A stretch of DNA of 52,578 bases from CAZVFX01 sp964626565 (GCA_964626565.1 CAZVFX010000044.1:1-52578); one strand, 5' to 3'. Shown: positions 9,201 through 17,459, numbered from the stretch's first letter. The notes: generated from the sequence alone by a model not told the origin. Program-made: numbers and translations.

Positions 9201-10120
9201 GCGGCTTGCCCAACCTGTGCGACCCGATGGAAGGGTGGACGCTGGAGGAATGTGACGGCTTGGACAACGACTGCGACGGCGCGATTGATGACGGTTTCAA
9301 CGACCAGGATGAGGATGGTGAGGCCGACTGTGTTGACGATGACGATGATGGGGACGGGGACCCGGACGAAACCGATTGCGGTCCTCTCGACCCCGACGTG
9401 AATCACGATGCTGAGGAGGTGTGCTTCAACGATATCGACGACAACTGCGACGGTGAGTTGGACCCCTACGACGTGTGTGTTCCACTTACCTGCTACACGC
9501 TCCATCTTGATGCGCCGGACCTGCCTTCCGGGAAATACCTCATCGATCCGGATGGGGAAGGCGGGGTTCCCCCGGTGGAAGTGGGTTGTGATATGACCAC
9601 CGACGGGGGCGGATGGACCCTGGTGATGGCGCTGCGCGCCGACACTTCCAACGGCTGGCACATGTACAGCTATGAGCAGGATGGGACCGGCGTCTCCTCG
9701 TTGCCGGACCAGTTGGAGGTCAACGTTTCGGTCACCGGTGTTCTTCCCAAGGCGACGATTAACGCAATCGCCGCACAAGGGGAAGGGGCGTACCTGACGG
9801 ATATCGGCAAGGGTCTGTTCCGGCTCAACATGAATACTCTGAGCATGGATTTCTACCAGGGAATATATAAGTCGTCGTATTCCAACGGTTACGTCCAAGA
9901 GATCGTTTTCGCTTCCGGTCAGCACGCACCGCTCGCCGAACCTGCCTGGCAGGCCACTGACAACTCCATGCACACCCGCACAAGTTGCCCCGGTTCCGGC
10001 TGCCACTACATCCCGGACGATGTCACCGATGGCTGGCAGTGGGCGCACCGTCAGAATGCGACCCCTGCAGCCGGGGCCGCCAACGGCTCTCCCCACTACT
10101 CCAAGGTGTTCATTCGGTAG
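6296..10120 (+). CDS. Giant lipoprotein with MopE-like repeats, TSP3-like repeats and a C-terminal fibrinogen-like domain
   Basis: This is a predicted 1274-residue outer-surface lipoprotein. The ATG at 6296 was chosen over in-frame starts at 6110 and 6278 because AGGGAGG sits 5 nt upstream and the signal peptide (MRIAAVALVVVLLAAC) then starts properly. After the lipobox come an acidic linker, a Cys-rich region (about residues 80-220), and 13 copies of a CDGxDNDCDGxxDE motif. These copies are of the type named after the copper-binding MopE protein. Calcium-binding thrombospondin type 3-like Asp stretches (DGDGIGDACDED and similar) lie among copies 2-5. Copies 6-11 are carried on six units of exactly 51 residues. 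The final 210 residues hold DMTTDGGGWTLVMALRAD, the hallmark of fibrinogen-related domains, suggesting glycan or protein binding. Metal-stabilised surface adhesion is inferred. Confidence 0.9.
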   Translation: MRIAAVALVVVLLAACGGGDDDPVLEDAVGADAGFDAGIEITPVDTGVDLPAESVADIGFEIPLEEVALVDVGFQPGPGEAGYPCDNGGDCNEGYCVQTLDGMQCTTTCVDECPFEWACLLYTPLLPDQVYLCMPQFVGLCRPCMANADCWTNGVDAGETCVQYGAGGNFCGGECETDEDCPGGYDCLELADVSGGSGLQCVLSSGECGCSQWDVDNGAETSCTVTNEWGTCSGERVCLEQGLTLCSAATPAEELCNGADDDCDEEIDEDTGGGSCLVMNPFGICPGVYDCDGGSLVCEGQEPQQEVCDGIDNNCDGQTDEGFPDTDNDGKANCLEGDIDGDGIADLLDNCPSEFNPGQADADLDNFGDACDLDDDNDQASDADDCEPYDAGVYPGAEELCDGKDNNCDKLVDEGFDDTDTDGWKDCLDTDDDNDGVIDDADCAPLDPMVFPGSPEQCDGFDNDCDFTVDEFFPDTDEDGAADCVDEDKDGDEVLNDDDNCPLIANADQADQDGDGVGDQCDADEDGDSIPDAVDNCLGVKNTGQSDLDGDGIGDACDEDLDGDGVENEVDNCALVPNAEQEDLDGDGLGDVCEEDKDGDGAADGADCAPEDPQIFPGAEEICDGLDNNCNLIVDEGSPDSDADGWKDCLDDDDDNDGDPDDSDCLPTNPEVFTGALEVCDGVDNDCNGSVDDEIGLLACGKGQCFHVIDACANGQTQWCDPYEGASAEICDGVDNDCDGILDEDQGTSSCGLGQCLHTEPNCVNGESQVCDPLFGEGVEDCDGIDNDCDGQVDEELGQLECGEGICHHSVSVCSGGVPGQCDPFQGAMLEVCDGLDNNCDGEVDEGQGMVSCGKGACEHEQPYCSDGKVTVCDPFLGVSPEVCDGEDNDCDGLADEDLGSYVCGQGACAHAVANCDGGVPGGCDPFLGSDEESCDGKDNNCDGAVDEDLGSTVCGLGLCEHEVANCIGGLPNLCDPMEGWTLEECDGLDNDCDGAIDDGFNDQDEDGEADCVDDDDDGDGDPDETDCGPLDPDVNHDAEEVCFNDIDDNCDGELDPYDVCVPLTCYTLHLDAPDLPSGKYLIDPDGEGGVPPVEVGCDMTTDGGGWTLVMALRADTSNGWHMYSYEQDGTGVSSLPDQLEVNVSVTGVLPKATINAIAAQGEGAYLTDIGKGLFRLNMNTLSMDFYQGIYKSSYSNGYVQEIVFASGQHAPLAEPAWQATDNSMHTRTSCPGSGCHYIPDDVTDGWQWAHRQNATPAAGAANGSPHYSKVFIR
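8324..9241 (+). repeat. Six in-frame tandem repeats of exactly 153 bp
   Basis: Units begin at 8324, 8477, 8630, 8783, 8936 and 9089, and the next motif starts at 9242, so all six have the same length. Each 51-residue unit opens with a CDGxDNxCxGxxDE motif and continues with CGxGxCxH, a Cys, and CDPxxG. The sequence differs between units while the length does not, which points to old duplications kept under structural constraint. Confidence 0.85.
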
Positions 10121-10166
10121 TTCATACTACTTGTTCGGAACTGCTTTTCATGGTCTACTGCCAGCC

Positions 10167-11378
10167 ATGAAAACGCGCATTGCATATCAAGAGGCGTTGC
10201 AGCTCACTCTCGACACGGTGCCGGTTCTGGGCCCCGAAGAGGTGTCTCTGCTCCACCTGGCCGGCCGGGTTCTGGCTGAGGATGTCGTTTCCCTGGTCGA
10301 TTCCCCTTCAACCGATGTTTCTTTGAAGGACGGCTTTGCCGTTCTGTCCTCGGACCTTGCTGACGCGACGAACGAGACTCCGGTCCGGCTGCGTGTCGGG
10401 GGAAGGGTTACGGCGGGCGGGGAAGGGGGGGCGCGGGTTGCCGCCGGGGTTGCGGTGCGGGCGACGACGGGCGCGTCGGTTCCGCCCGGGGCGGACGCGG
10501 TGCTGGCAGAGGAGTTCGCCACGGTCGAAGGTGAAGACGTGTTGTGTATGGCGACCGCAGGACCGGGCCGGAATGTGCTTCCCCGGGGTACCGACGTGGT
10601 CGAAGGCGCCGCGGTGGCCAAGCGGGGAGAGGTTGTATCTGCTCCACTGGTGGGCCTGCTGGCCTGCGCCGGTCTCAGCCGGGCGAAGGTTAGGCTAAGG
10701 CCCCGGGTCGCAGTGCTGGCAACCGGGGACGAGATTGTCGCTCCCGGCCATCCGCTGCCTGCGGGGAAGCTCTACGCCAGCAACATCACTGAAGTGTGCG
10801 CGTGGCTGGCCCAACTGGGCATGGCGGTGTCCACCGAAATCGTAGGAGACAGCAGGCCTGAAATAGAGGCTGCTGTTGCGCGTCTGTCCGCAACTGCCGA
10901 CGTACTAGTCACCAGCGGCGGGGCCTGGACCAGCGAGAGAGATCTTATCATCCAGGTCATGGAGACGTCGGGTTGGGAAGGAATCTATCACCGGGTGCGC
11001 ATGGGGCCGGGAAAAGGGATCGGCTTTGGGATGCTGACGGGCAAGCCGGTGTTCTGTCTGCCCGGCGGGCCCCCTTCTTGCGAGGTGGCGTTCCTGCAGA
11101 TCGTGCTGCCCGCGTTGATGAAGATGCAGGGCCTCTCAGAGCAACCGTTTCCCCTGGTTCCGGCGCGCTTGAAAAGGACGGTGCGGGGGCAGTCCGATTG
11201 GACGCAGTTCATACATGCCTCGCTGGCCTACGAGGGCGGAGAGCTGACGGTGCGGCCGGCAAAACTCAGGAGTCGGCTTCAGTCCATGGCGAGAAAAGAC
11301 GCGCTCATCGTGATTCCTGAAGGAACTGTTGAACTGTCCGCCGGCGCTGAGATCCTGGTGGTCGACTTTCGCAGTTAG
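10167..11378 (+). CDS. moeA: MoeA-family molybdopterin molybdenumtransferase, divergent motifs
   Basis: MoeA inserts molybdate into adenylyl-molybdopterin in the last step of molybdenum cofactor synthesis. The start at 10167 (MKTRIAYQEA) gives 403 residues, close to the usual MoeA size. Family features are SLKDGFAV (Asp55), GASVPPGADAV, the PRVAVLATGDEIV strand (Glu189) and the MoCF-type domain ending in KPVFCLPGGPPS. Deviations are notable. The usual SxMDGYA has Lys for Met, the GGxSxGxxD loop reads GGAWTSERD (Asp259 kept), PGKP reads PGKG, and LPGNP reads LPGGP. No other cofactor gene is near. It may be a true MoeA, a paralog for tungsten, or a family member with altered activity. The gene starts 46 bp after the lipoprotein gene, and its stop overlaps that of the opposing FAH gene. 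Confidence 0.85.
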   Translation: MKTRIAYQEALQLTLDTVPVLGPEEVSLLHLAGRVLAEDVVSLVDSPSTDVSLKDGFAVLSSDLADATNETPVRLRVGGRVTAGGEGGARVAAGVAVRATTGASVPPGADAVLAEEFATVEGEDVLCMATAGPGRNVLPRGTDVVEGAAVAKRGEVVSAPLVGLLACAGLSRAKVRLRPRVAVLATGDEIVAPGHPLPAGKLYASNITEVCAWLAQLGMAVSTEIVGDSRPEIEAAVARLSATADVLVTSGGAWTSERDLIIQVMETSGWEGIYHRVRMGPGKGIGFGMLTGKPVFCLPGGPPSCEVAFLQIVLPALMKMQGLSEQPFPLVPARLKRTVRGQSDWTQFIHASLAYEGGELTVRPAKLRSRLQSMARKDALIVIPEGTVELSAGAEILVVDFRS

Positions 11379-12253
11379 GGTGCCGGATACACAGATGGAT
11401 TGAAATCCGTTCTTTCCGCGATGGTATTGGTCAGGGTGCCGATCTTCTCAATTGTCACTGACACTTCGTCCCCGGGGGACATGCATGCGGGCGGGTCCAT
11501 GAATATGCCGACTCCACCGGGAGTGCCGGTGGCGACGATGTCACCCGGCTGCAGGGTGATGTTCAAGGTAACAAAGGCAAGTATTTCGGGGATCGAGAAG
11601 ATCAGGTCGCCGGTATACCCATCCTGCCGCAACTGACCGTTTAGGGTCGCGGTGATCCGCAACGCAGCCGGATCCGGGATTTCGTCCCTGGTGATCAGCC
11701 ACGGACCAACAGGGCAAGTGGTGTCATAGGATTTACCCCGGAACCACTTGCGGTCCGCCCACTGGGCGTCCCGGGCGCTAACGTCGTTGAGTACGGTATA
11801 GCCTGCGATGTACTGTTCCCAGTCCTCAGGCTGGACCCGGAACGCGGCTTTGCCGATGACAAAGGCAAGCTCAGCTTCATAGTCGAGTTTTGTCTCCTCT
11901 TCGGGATACCAGATGCGGTCGCGGTGGCCGGCCAGCGCGGTGGGCGCTTTGGAAAACAGCAGCGGGCGTTTCGGAATGCGGGCGTTCTGCTCGCTGGTAT
12001 GACCGTGGTAGTTGAGGCCCAGGCACACTATCTTTGAGGGGTTGGTGATGGGCGGGCCCAGGCGTTGCCCCTCGGCCGGTACCAGCTCTGCGTCGGTGAC
12101 ACCGCGGCGGATCCGGGTGTCAAGATCCCTTAGCGCGTCGTCTCCTCCTTTCAGAAGCTCCCGGAGGTTTGAAGACAGCCGGTAAATGGTGTTGTCATCC
12201 AGCAACACACCCGGTTCTTCCCGGCCCGGCGGTCCAAAGGAAACAAGTTTCAT
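11375..12253 (-). CDS. Fumarylacetoacetate hydrolase (FAH) family protein
   Basis: This is a 292-residue cytoplasmic enzyme of the FAH superfamily, whose members cleave or hydrate beta-diketones or 2-keto acids, or decarboxylate oxaloacetate. The core begins at PSKIVCLGLNYHGH (about residue 72). The metal-binding acidic motif is DYEAELAFVIGK (Glu126 and Glu128), and the conserved end is GDIVATGTPGGVG. The N-terminal 70 residues form the short cap usual in bacterial homologs. The substrate cannot be told from sequence. It starts 30 bp after panC and is probably the last gene of a panB-panC-FAH transcript, so a role near alpha-keto acid metabolism is possible but unproven. The stop codon overlaps that of moeA by 4 bp. 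Confidence 0.88.
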   Translation of the reverse strand: MKLVSFGPPGREEPGVLLDDNTIYRLSSNLRELLKGGDDALRDLDTRIRRGVTDAELVPAEGQRLGPPITNPSKIVCLGLNYHGHTSEQNARIPKRPLLFSKAPTALAGHRDRIWYPEEETKLDYEAELAFVIGKAAFRVQPEDWEQYIAGYTVLNDVSARDAQWADRKWFRGKSYDTTCPVGPWLITRDEIPDPAALRITATLNGQLRQDGYTGDLIFSIPEILAFVTLNITLQPGDIVATGTPGGVGIFMDPPACMSPGDEVSVTIEKIGTLTNTIAERTDFNPSVYPAP

Positions 12254-12283
12254 GGCGATATCCTAAGAGCAGTTGCCCCGCGT

Positions 12284-13129
12284 CTAGCCTTTGAGGCGCA
12301 TGTTGTCGATGAGCCTGGTCTTTCCAAAAAAGACGGCCACGGCCGCGTGGGCCTTGTCGTCGATGGTCTGCAGTTCTTCCAGGGTTTCCGGATGGACGAT
12401 GGCTACATAGTCTACCCTCCCGCCCGCCTGTTCAACCAGTTCGGTCATAGCCTGGCGCACCATGATTGCGTCCACCATTCCGCTGGTGACGAGTTGTCGG
12501 GCGCGGGTCAAGGCGCGAAACAGTGCGGTCGCAGCCGGCCGCTCTTCCGCGTCCAGGTAGGAATTCCGAGAACTCATGGCCAGGCCGTCTTCCTCCCGCA
12601 CCGTTGGTCCGGACAGGACCTCGACGGGCAGGTTGAGGTCACGGGCCATGCGTTTGATTACCAGGAATTGCTGGTAGTCCTTCTCTCCAAACACGGCCAG
12701 GTGCGGCAGGCAGGCGTTGAACAGTTTCGCAACCACCGTCAGAACACCCTTGAAATGTCCTTCCCGGCGCGCGCCGCACAGGTAGCTGGGCAGTCGCGTG
12801 CAATCGACGTAGGTCTCATACTCGTCCGGATAGATCTCGTCCAGGTTGGGAACAAAAGCAACATGGACTCCCCGGGCCGCAAGTTTCGCGAGGTCCCCCT
12901 CCTCATCCTTGGGGTATCGGCCGAGGTCCTCGGTGGGACCGAACTGTTTGGGATTGATGAAAATGCTCACGACGATCCGGTCCGCCCGTTCGCAGGCGAT
13001 ATCAACGAGGGACAGGTGCCCTTCGTGAAGGTAGCCCATAGTGGGGACAAGTCCTACGGTGAGTCCGGCGCGGCGCCATTGCTCCGACTGCGCCTGCAAA
13101 TCCTTCACTCCTCGAATGACATCCATGGC
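12284..13129 (-). CDS. panC: Pantoate-beta-alanine ligase (pantothenate synthetase)
   Basis: PanC condenses pantoate with beta-alanine using ATP to give pantothenate, the precursor of coenzyme A. The ATG at 13129 gives 281 residues, a standard length, and the usual MxxIRxVxxL beginning, with AAGGAAA upstream. An in-frame ATG at 13150 is less likely. Signatures are PTMGYLHEGH with the HIGH-type ATP motif HEGH (residues 34-37), FINPKQF (57-62), the FGEKDYQQ pantoate/ATP site (146-153) and the KMSKS-like MSSRN loop (184-188). All expected catalytic motifs are present. The gene follows panB at 70 bp on the same strand. Confidence 0.95.
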   Translation of the reverse strand, partial: AMDVIRGVKDLQAQSEQWRRAGLTVGLVPTMGYLHEGHLSLVDIACERADRIVVSIFINPKQFGPTEDLGRYPKDEEGDLAKLAARGVHVAFVPNLDEIYPDEYETYVDCTRLPSYLCGARREGHFKGVLTVVAKLFNACLPHLAVFGEKDYQQFLVIKRMARDLNLPVEVLSGPTVREEDGLAMSSRNSYLDAEERPAATALFRALTRARQLVTSGMVDAIMVRQAMTELVEQAGGRVDYVAIVHPETLEELQTIDDKAHAAVAVFFGKTRLIDNMRLKG

Positions 13130-13199
13130 TTTCCTTTTCGTTAGCTCCATAAGGCAGGCAACGAAGATTCGGGGCAGAGTCTACACCATCCGGCCGGGG

Positions 13200-14003
13200 C
13201 TAGTCAAAGCTGTGTTCGTCAGTGGGGAACACCCCGTCGGAAACTTCGGTAGAGAAGTTGGCGAGGGCCTCCTTGATGTCGGAAGCGAGGTTCAGATACT
13301 TTCGGGCGAACTTGGGATTGAAATCCTCATCCATACCCAACAGGTCGTATATTACCAGTACCTGGCCGTCGCACTTGCGTCCGGCCGCGATACCGATGGT
13401 TGGGACGCACACTTTTTCAGTGATCTCTCCGGCCAGCTCTGCGGGCACACCCTCCAGGACAATGCTGAAGGCGCCGGCTTGCTCCAGCGCCACCGCGTCG
13501 TCAAGCAGGCGCTGGCGGGACTTCTTGCCGCGGCCCTGGATCTTGTATCCGCCGAACTCGTGGATCGATTGTGGAGTCAGACCGATATGGCCCATGACCG
13601 GCACTCCCATTTCCACCAGCGTGGCTACCGTGTCAGCGGTTCTGGAACCGCCTTCAAGCTTCACTGCCTCGGCCCGGCCGTCCCTCAGCAACAGCCCGGC
13701 GCTGCGCACCGCTTCTTCCCTGGACACCTGGTACGACAGGAAGGGCATGTCCGCCACCAGCAGAGGCTTGGTAAGGCCCCGGGATACGGCTCGGGTGTGA
13801 TAGATGACGTCTTCCAGTGTGACCGGGATGGTGGTTTCGTGCCCCTGGATCACGTTGCCCAGAGAGTCACCAACGAGAACCACGTGGATCTCGCACTGGT
13901 TCACCAGCTTGGCGAAAGTCGCGTCATACGCGGTGACCATCACGATCTTCCGCCCTTTCTTCTTCATCCATTTGAGTTTCGGCGCAGTGATCTTACCACT
14001 CAT
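13200..14003 (-). CDS. panB: 3-methyl-2-oxobutanoate hydroxymethyltransferase (ketopantoate hydroxymethyltransferase)
   Basis: PanB transfers a one-carbon unit from methylene-tetrahydrofolate to alpha-ketoisovalerate, the first committed step to pantothenate. The ATG at 14003 has GGAGG six nt upstream and gives 267 residues, the normal size; a longer reading frame to 14054 adds an unlikely basic leader. Seen motifs are VMVTAYDATFAKL (21-33), VVLVGDSLGNV with the metal-binding Asp (41-51), VADMPFLSY, VKLEGG and MGHIGLTPQS. It is the first gene of the pan operon, with a promoter candidate at 14026-14054. Confidence 0.95.
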   Translation of the reverse strand: MSGKITAPKLKWMKKKGRKIVMVTAYDATFAKLVNQCEIHVVLVGDSLGNVIQGHETTIPVTLEDVIYHTRAVSRGLTKPLLVADMPFLSYQVSREEAVRSAGLLLRDGRAEAVKLEGGSRTADTVATLVEMGVPVMGHIGLTPQSIHEFGGYKIQGRGKKSRQRLLDDAVALEQAGAFSIVLEGVPAELAGEITEKVCVPTIGIAAGRKCDGQVLVIYDLLGMDEDFNPKFARKYLNLASDIKEALANFSTEVSDGVFPTDEHSFD

Positions 14004-14025
14004 CTCGACCCTCCGTCGACGCGGG

Positions 14026-14054
14026 ACTATAAAGAAACAGATCCCCGAAAGCAA
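14026..14054 (-). promoter_or_regulatory. Promoter candidate for panB
   Basis: On the minus strand, TTGCTT (14049-14054) and TATAGT (14026-14031) are separated by exactly 17 bp. Transcription would start near 14019, about 16 nt before the ATG at 14003, leaving just enough room for the GGAGG ribosome site. Confidence 0.5.
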
Positions 14055-14125
14055 GGACTATGCAAAGGTTGCACCGGCAGTGCACGTGCGATAGGCTCAC
14101 AATCTATTCTTCCCCGGGAGTGGAC

Positions 14126-16549
14126 GTGGCCGGCCGAATCGCAAAATCGGTGAAAGAGTTGACCAAATCGCGCCACTTTCTGCCCGTCGCTATGCTGGTG
14201 GGTTGCAACCTTGCCTTTTTCGGACATCTGCTATTTACCCGGGCCATATTCCACGGTTCGGGCACTGACCTGGTCTCGTTTCAATACCAGGTGCTCGAGT
14301 ACGCCCGGCAGGAATTGCTGGCCGGGCGGTTCCCTCTCTACACACCCTACATCTATGGCGGGCACCCCTTCCACGCCATGGGGCAGGCGGGCCTGACCTA
14401 TCCCCCAAACTGGCTTCTCTATCTCCCCGGCACCTTTGTGGGGATGAAACTGAGCGTAGCAATCCATGCGTTCATAGGTTCGCTGCTGGCATACACTCTC
14501 AGTCTGGCTGTGCTGGCCGGCGCCGGTCACAAATCCCGCAACGCGTCCGCGGGTGCGCTGGTCACCGGCATCCTATACGGGTATGGCGGTTTCTATATGC
14601 TGCACGCGTATGCCGGCCATATCAATCTGCTGGCCTCCGCAGCCTGGATTCCCGGCGTCTGGCTGGGGTTCTACGGCCTGGGCGGCGGGTGTGGAGGAAG
14701 GGCTGCCAGGTGGGTGGTCACAACCGCGGTGTGCCTGGCCATGATCGTGTTGGCCGGTTCGCCCCAGGTCGGCTACATCGCGGTGCTGCCCGGAGTGTTC
14801 TGGTTCGCCATACCACTTGTCGGCCTGCTGCGGAGCAATGCCGGGGGACGGGGACGTCAGGCCGGAATTCACGGTCTGAGGCTTTTAGGCGCGTTGGCTC
14901 TTGCCGCCGGCCTTAGCGCAGTCCAATGGCTGCCCATGATGGAACTCGCCTCATGGTCGGCCAGGGGCGGGGTGGAAGGGAGTAAGCTGGCGCTGTCCTA
15001 TTCCATGCCGCTGTCGGGAGCGTGGAATCTGCTTTTTCCCCATTTCTGGGGCGCTGCCGACGGGATCTGGTGGGCGAAACTGTCGCGCTGGGAGTTTGCC
15101 TCATACATGGGCGCGGCCCCGATTCTTCTCGGGCTAATGGCAGTTGTGTTGGAAAGGCGGCGAGCCCTGCTGCTGGGGGCGGGGGCGCTGTTCTGCCTGT
15201 TGCTGGCGTTTGGCGGCAATGGGTTCCTTTACCCCTGGTTGGCGAAAGTGGTGCCCATGCTGGGCAGCTTCCGCGTGCCGGCGCGGTTCGTTCTGGCTGC
15301 AGCCCTGTTTCTGGGGCTGCTGACCGGGCTGGGTGTCGCCACGTTGTTGTCGGGCAAGTTCAACCGGCGGGCCGCCGCGGTGGCGGCGTGGGGTTTTGTC
15401 GTGTTGATGGGGCTGTTTCTGCTGGCGATGTTGCGGGACCCGGCGCCGGAGTTCTATCGCTCATACGTAGGTGAGTTGAGCCGCTCCCCAAAAGCGGCCG
15501 AGGCCGCGGCCGCACTGTTCAGACGCGACCTGCTGGGCGAGTTGGTGCTCGCCCTGTGCATAGCCGGCCTGGTCCTGGCCGCACCCGGCCTGAAGGAGGG
15601 CCGCCTCGCCCGGGTGGGGCGGGCGCTGCCGGCCTTTATCGTGCTGCTGGGATTGCTGGGCGCCGGCCGCGGACTCATGCAGGGCGGCAGCCCGGGCATG
15701 TACCGCCTGCCCACCCCGGCAGCTTCCCTGGCTGCCGTGATGCCCGGAGACGGAAGGGTGGTGCATTTTGCGGCCCGGGGCTGGAACAAGTTGCTCCCCC
15801 GGCGCAGGGCCAACATTGCAGGGTACGATCCGTCCATCTCAGCGGCAATGAACATGTTCATCAATGCCGGCCAGTTTGGAGAGAAGGGACTGGAAGCCAA
15901 AAAGACATGGGCGCTCTGGCCGACCCCACGAACGCACACGCCCTCCAGGTTCTGGGACGCGGCCGGCGTCAAGTACGCCTTGGTGAACAGGGCTCAGAAG
16001 TTCCGGAAGGCCGGCTGGACGGAGCTGGACTCCCGGGGCAATTACAAGCTGTTGGCGAACCCCCGCGCCGCCCCGTTGTGGTACTGCCCCTCGAGAGTGA
16101 AGGTGGCCGGTGACGTTCGGGCTTCGGCCCGCGCAATGTTGGCGCCCTCTTTCCTGCCCGGCACTGATACGGTGATCCGTGCAGAAGGGGTAGCTCCCGG
16201 GGCGGCAGGGCAGGGTGGCTGCGACGTGGCTCCGGCCGAGCACTCGCCGGAGCACATGGCTTTTGGCGTGGATGCTCCGGCGGACACAGTGCTGGTGGTC
16301 GGCGCGGCGCACTATCCCGGCTGGCAATGCCGGGTGGACGGCGAAGCCGCGGGACCTGCGTTGCCCGCAAACCTGGTTTCCATGGCGTGCCCCGTGCCCG
16401 CGGGAACCCACGAAGTGGAGTTGGTGTTCAGGTCGGTAACCTTCCGAGTGGGGCTGGCTCTGTCCATAGTGGTGTTGATAGGCTTGATAGCGATGGTGAT
16501 TGTGCCTACTATAGTGCAACGACGACGAGGAGGAAGAGACCATGCGTGA
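14126..16549 (+). CDS. YfhO-family polytopic membrane protein
   Basis: This is a large integral membrane protein of about 807 residues. I prefer the GTG at 14126 (VAGRIAKSVKEL), preceded by GGGAG at 5 nt, over the ATG at 14060, whose first 20 residues are Cys/Arg-rich and lack a ribosome site. The first 550 residues contain about a dozen hydrophobic spans. Early conserved residues are HGSGTDLVSFQYQ and PLYTPYIYGGHPF, typical of the YfhO family and of GT-C-like lipid-linked sugar transferases. The C-terminal 250 residues include a soluble domain (HYPGWQCRVDGE) and a final membrane span. YfhO proteins are linked to glycosylation of wall or lipid polymers; the exact reaction here is unknown. It overlaps trxB by 8 bp. 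Confidence 0.85.
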   Translation: MAGRIAKSVKELTKSRHFLPVAMLVGCNLAFFGHLLFTRAIFHGSGTDLVSFQYQVLEYARQELLAGRFPLYTPYIYGGHPFHAMGQAGLTYPPNWLLYLPGTFVGMKLSVAIHAFIGSLLAYTLSLAVLAGAGHKSRNASAGALVTGILYGYGGFYMLHAYAGHINLLASAAWIPGVWLGFYGLGGGCGGRAARWVVTTAVCLAMIVLAGSPQVGYIAVLPGVFWFAIPLVGLLRSNAGGRGRQAGIHGLRLLGALALAAGLSAVQWLPMMELASWSARGGVEGSKLALSYSMPLSGAWNLLFPHFWGAADGIWWAKLSRWEFASYMGAAPILLGLMAVVLERRRALLLGAGALFCLLLAFGGNGFLYPWLAKVVPMLGSFRVPARFVLAAALFLGLLTGLGVATLLSGKFNRRAAAVAAWGFVVLMGLFLLAMLRDPAPEFYRSYVGELSRSPKAAEAAAALFRRDLLGELVLALCIAGLVLAAPGLKEGRLARVGRALPAFIVLLGLLGAGRGLMQGGSPGMYRLPTPAASLAAVMPGDGRVVHFAARGWNKLLPRRRANIAGYDPSISAAMNMFINAGQFGEKGLEAKKTWALWPTPRTHTPSRFWDAAGVKYALVNRAQKFRKAGWTELDSRGNYKLLANPRAAPLWYCPSRVKVAGDVRASARAMLAPSFLPGTDTVIRAEGVAPGAAGQGGCDVAPAEHSPEHMAFGVDAPADTVLVVGAAHYPGWQCRVDGEAAGPALPANLVSMACPVPAGTHEVELVFRSVTFRVGLALSIVVLIGLIAMVIVPTIVQRRRGGRDHA

Positions 16550-17459
16550 TGTAATAATTATCGGTTCGGGAGCGGCCGGACTTACCGCAGCAATCTACGC
16601 GGCCAGAGCGGATCTCAAGCCGTTGGTGGTGGAAGGGATACAGCCGGGAGGACAGTTGACAATCACCTCAGACGTGGAGAATTTCCCGGGCTTTCCGGAG
16701 GGGATTACCGGTCCGGAGCTAATGGAGCGCACTCGGCAGCAGGCCAAGCGCTTCGGCTCGGAGCACGTCTACGAAGTGGTCACGAAAGTGGACCTGCAAA
16801 GCTATCCGTTCAAAGTGTGGGTGGGGGACGAACTGGAGGAAGGGCGTTCAGTAATCGTCGCGACGGGTGCTTCGGCCCGCTGGCTCGGGCTGGAATCGGA
16901 GCAGAAGCTCATGGGACGGGGTGTCTCTGCGTGCGCCACTTGCGACGGTTTTTTCTTTCGGGACCAGGAGATTGCAGTGGTGGGCGGCGGGGACTCTGCG
17001 TTGGAGGAAGCCACCTTCCTGACGCGGTTCGCGAGCAAGGTCACCATTGTGCATCGCCGGGATGAGCTTCGTGGCTCTCCCATCATGCAGAAGAAGGCCT
17101 TCGATAACGACAAAGTGGAGTTTCTTTGGGACTCGGTCCCCGTCGACATCGAGGGCGACGAATCGGTGACCGGGCTGCGGGTCAAGAACGTCAAGACAGG
17201 TGAAGAGAACGTGCTGGGAGTCACCGGTGTGTTCATGGCCATCGGGCACGTGCCCAATACCGAGATCTTCAAGGGGCAACTGGAAATGGACGGTTCCGGT
17301 TATCTGGTGGTGGACGGGACGAAGACCAACGTGGAAGGAGTGTTTGCTGCAGGTGATGTGGCGGATACGCAATACAAGCAGGCGATAACCGCGGCAGGCA
17401 AGGGTTGCGCCGCGGCGCTGGACGCCCAGCACTTCCTGGAGACTCAGAAAAGTGCGTAG
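16542..17459 (+). CDS. trxB: Thioredoxin-disulfide reductase
   Basis: TrxB is a cytoplasmic flavoenzyme that reduces thioredoxin with NADPH. The 305-residue length is normal. Motifs in order are the FAD-binding GSGAAGLTAAIYAARA (residues 8-23), PGGQL, the redox-active CATCDG (Cys131 and Cys134), the NADPH-binding GGGDSALEEATFLTRF, HRRDELR, and the closing FAAGDVAD. A GGAGGAAG ribosome site lies inside the end of the preceding gene, and the start overlaps it by 8 bp, so the two are translationally coupled. Its last codons overlap, tail to tail, a small minus-strand gene by 16 bp. Confidence 0.96.
   Translation: MRDVIIIGSGAAGLTAAIYAARADLKPLVVEGIQPGGQLTITSDVENFPGFPEGITGPELMERTRQQAKRFGSEHVYEVVTKVDLQSYPFKVWVGDELEEGRSVIVATGASARWLGLESEQKLMGRGVSACATCDGFFFRDQEIAVVGGGDSALEEATFLTRFASKVTIVHRRDELRGSPIMQKKAFDNDKVEFLWDSVPVDIEGDESVTGLRVKNVKTGEENVLGVTGVFMAIGHVPNTEIFKGQLEMDGSGYLVVDGTKTNVEGVFAAGDVADTQYKQAITAAGKGCAAALDAQHFLETQKSA

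Noticed and set aside
8933..10096. Open frame of 387 codons on the minus strand
   Set aside because: Reverse reading of the MopE repeats; periodic because the real gene is.
14069..14097. Weak plus-strand promoter (TTGCAC-17-TAGGCT) for the YfhO gene
   Set aside because: Only 3/6 matches in each hexamer, not better than chance in this DNA.
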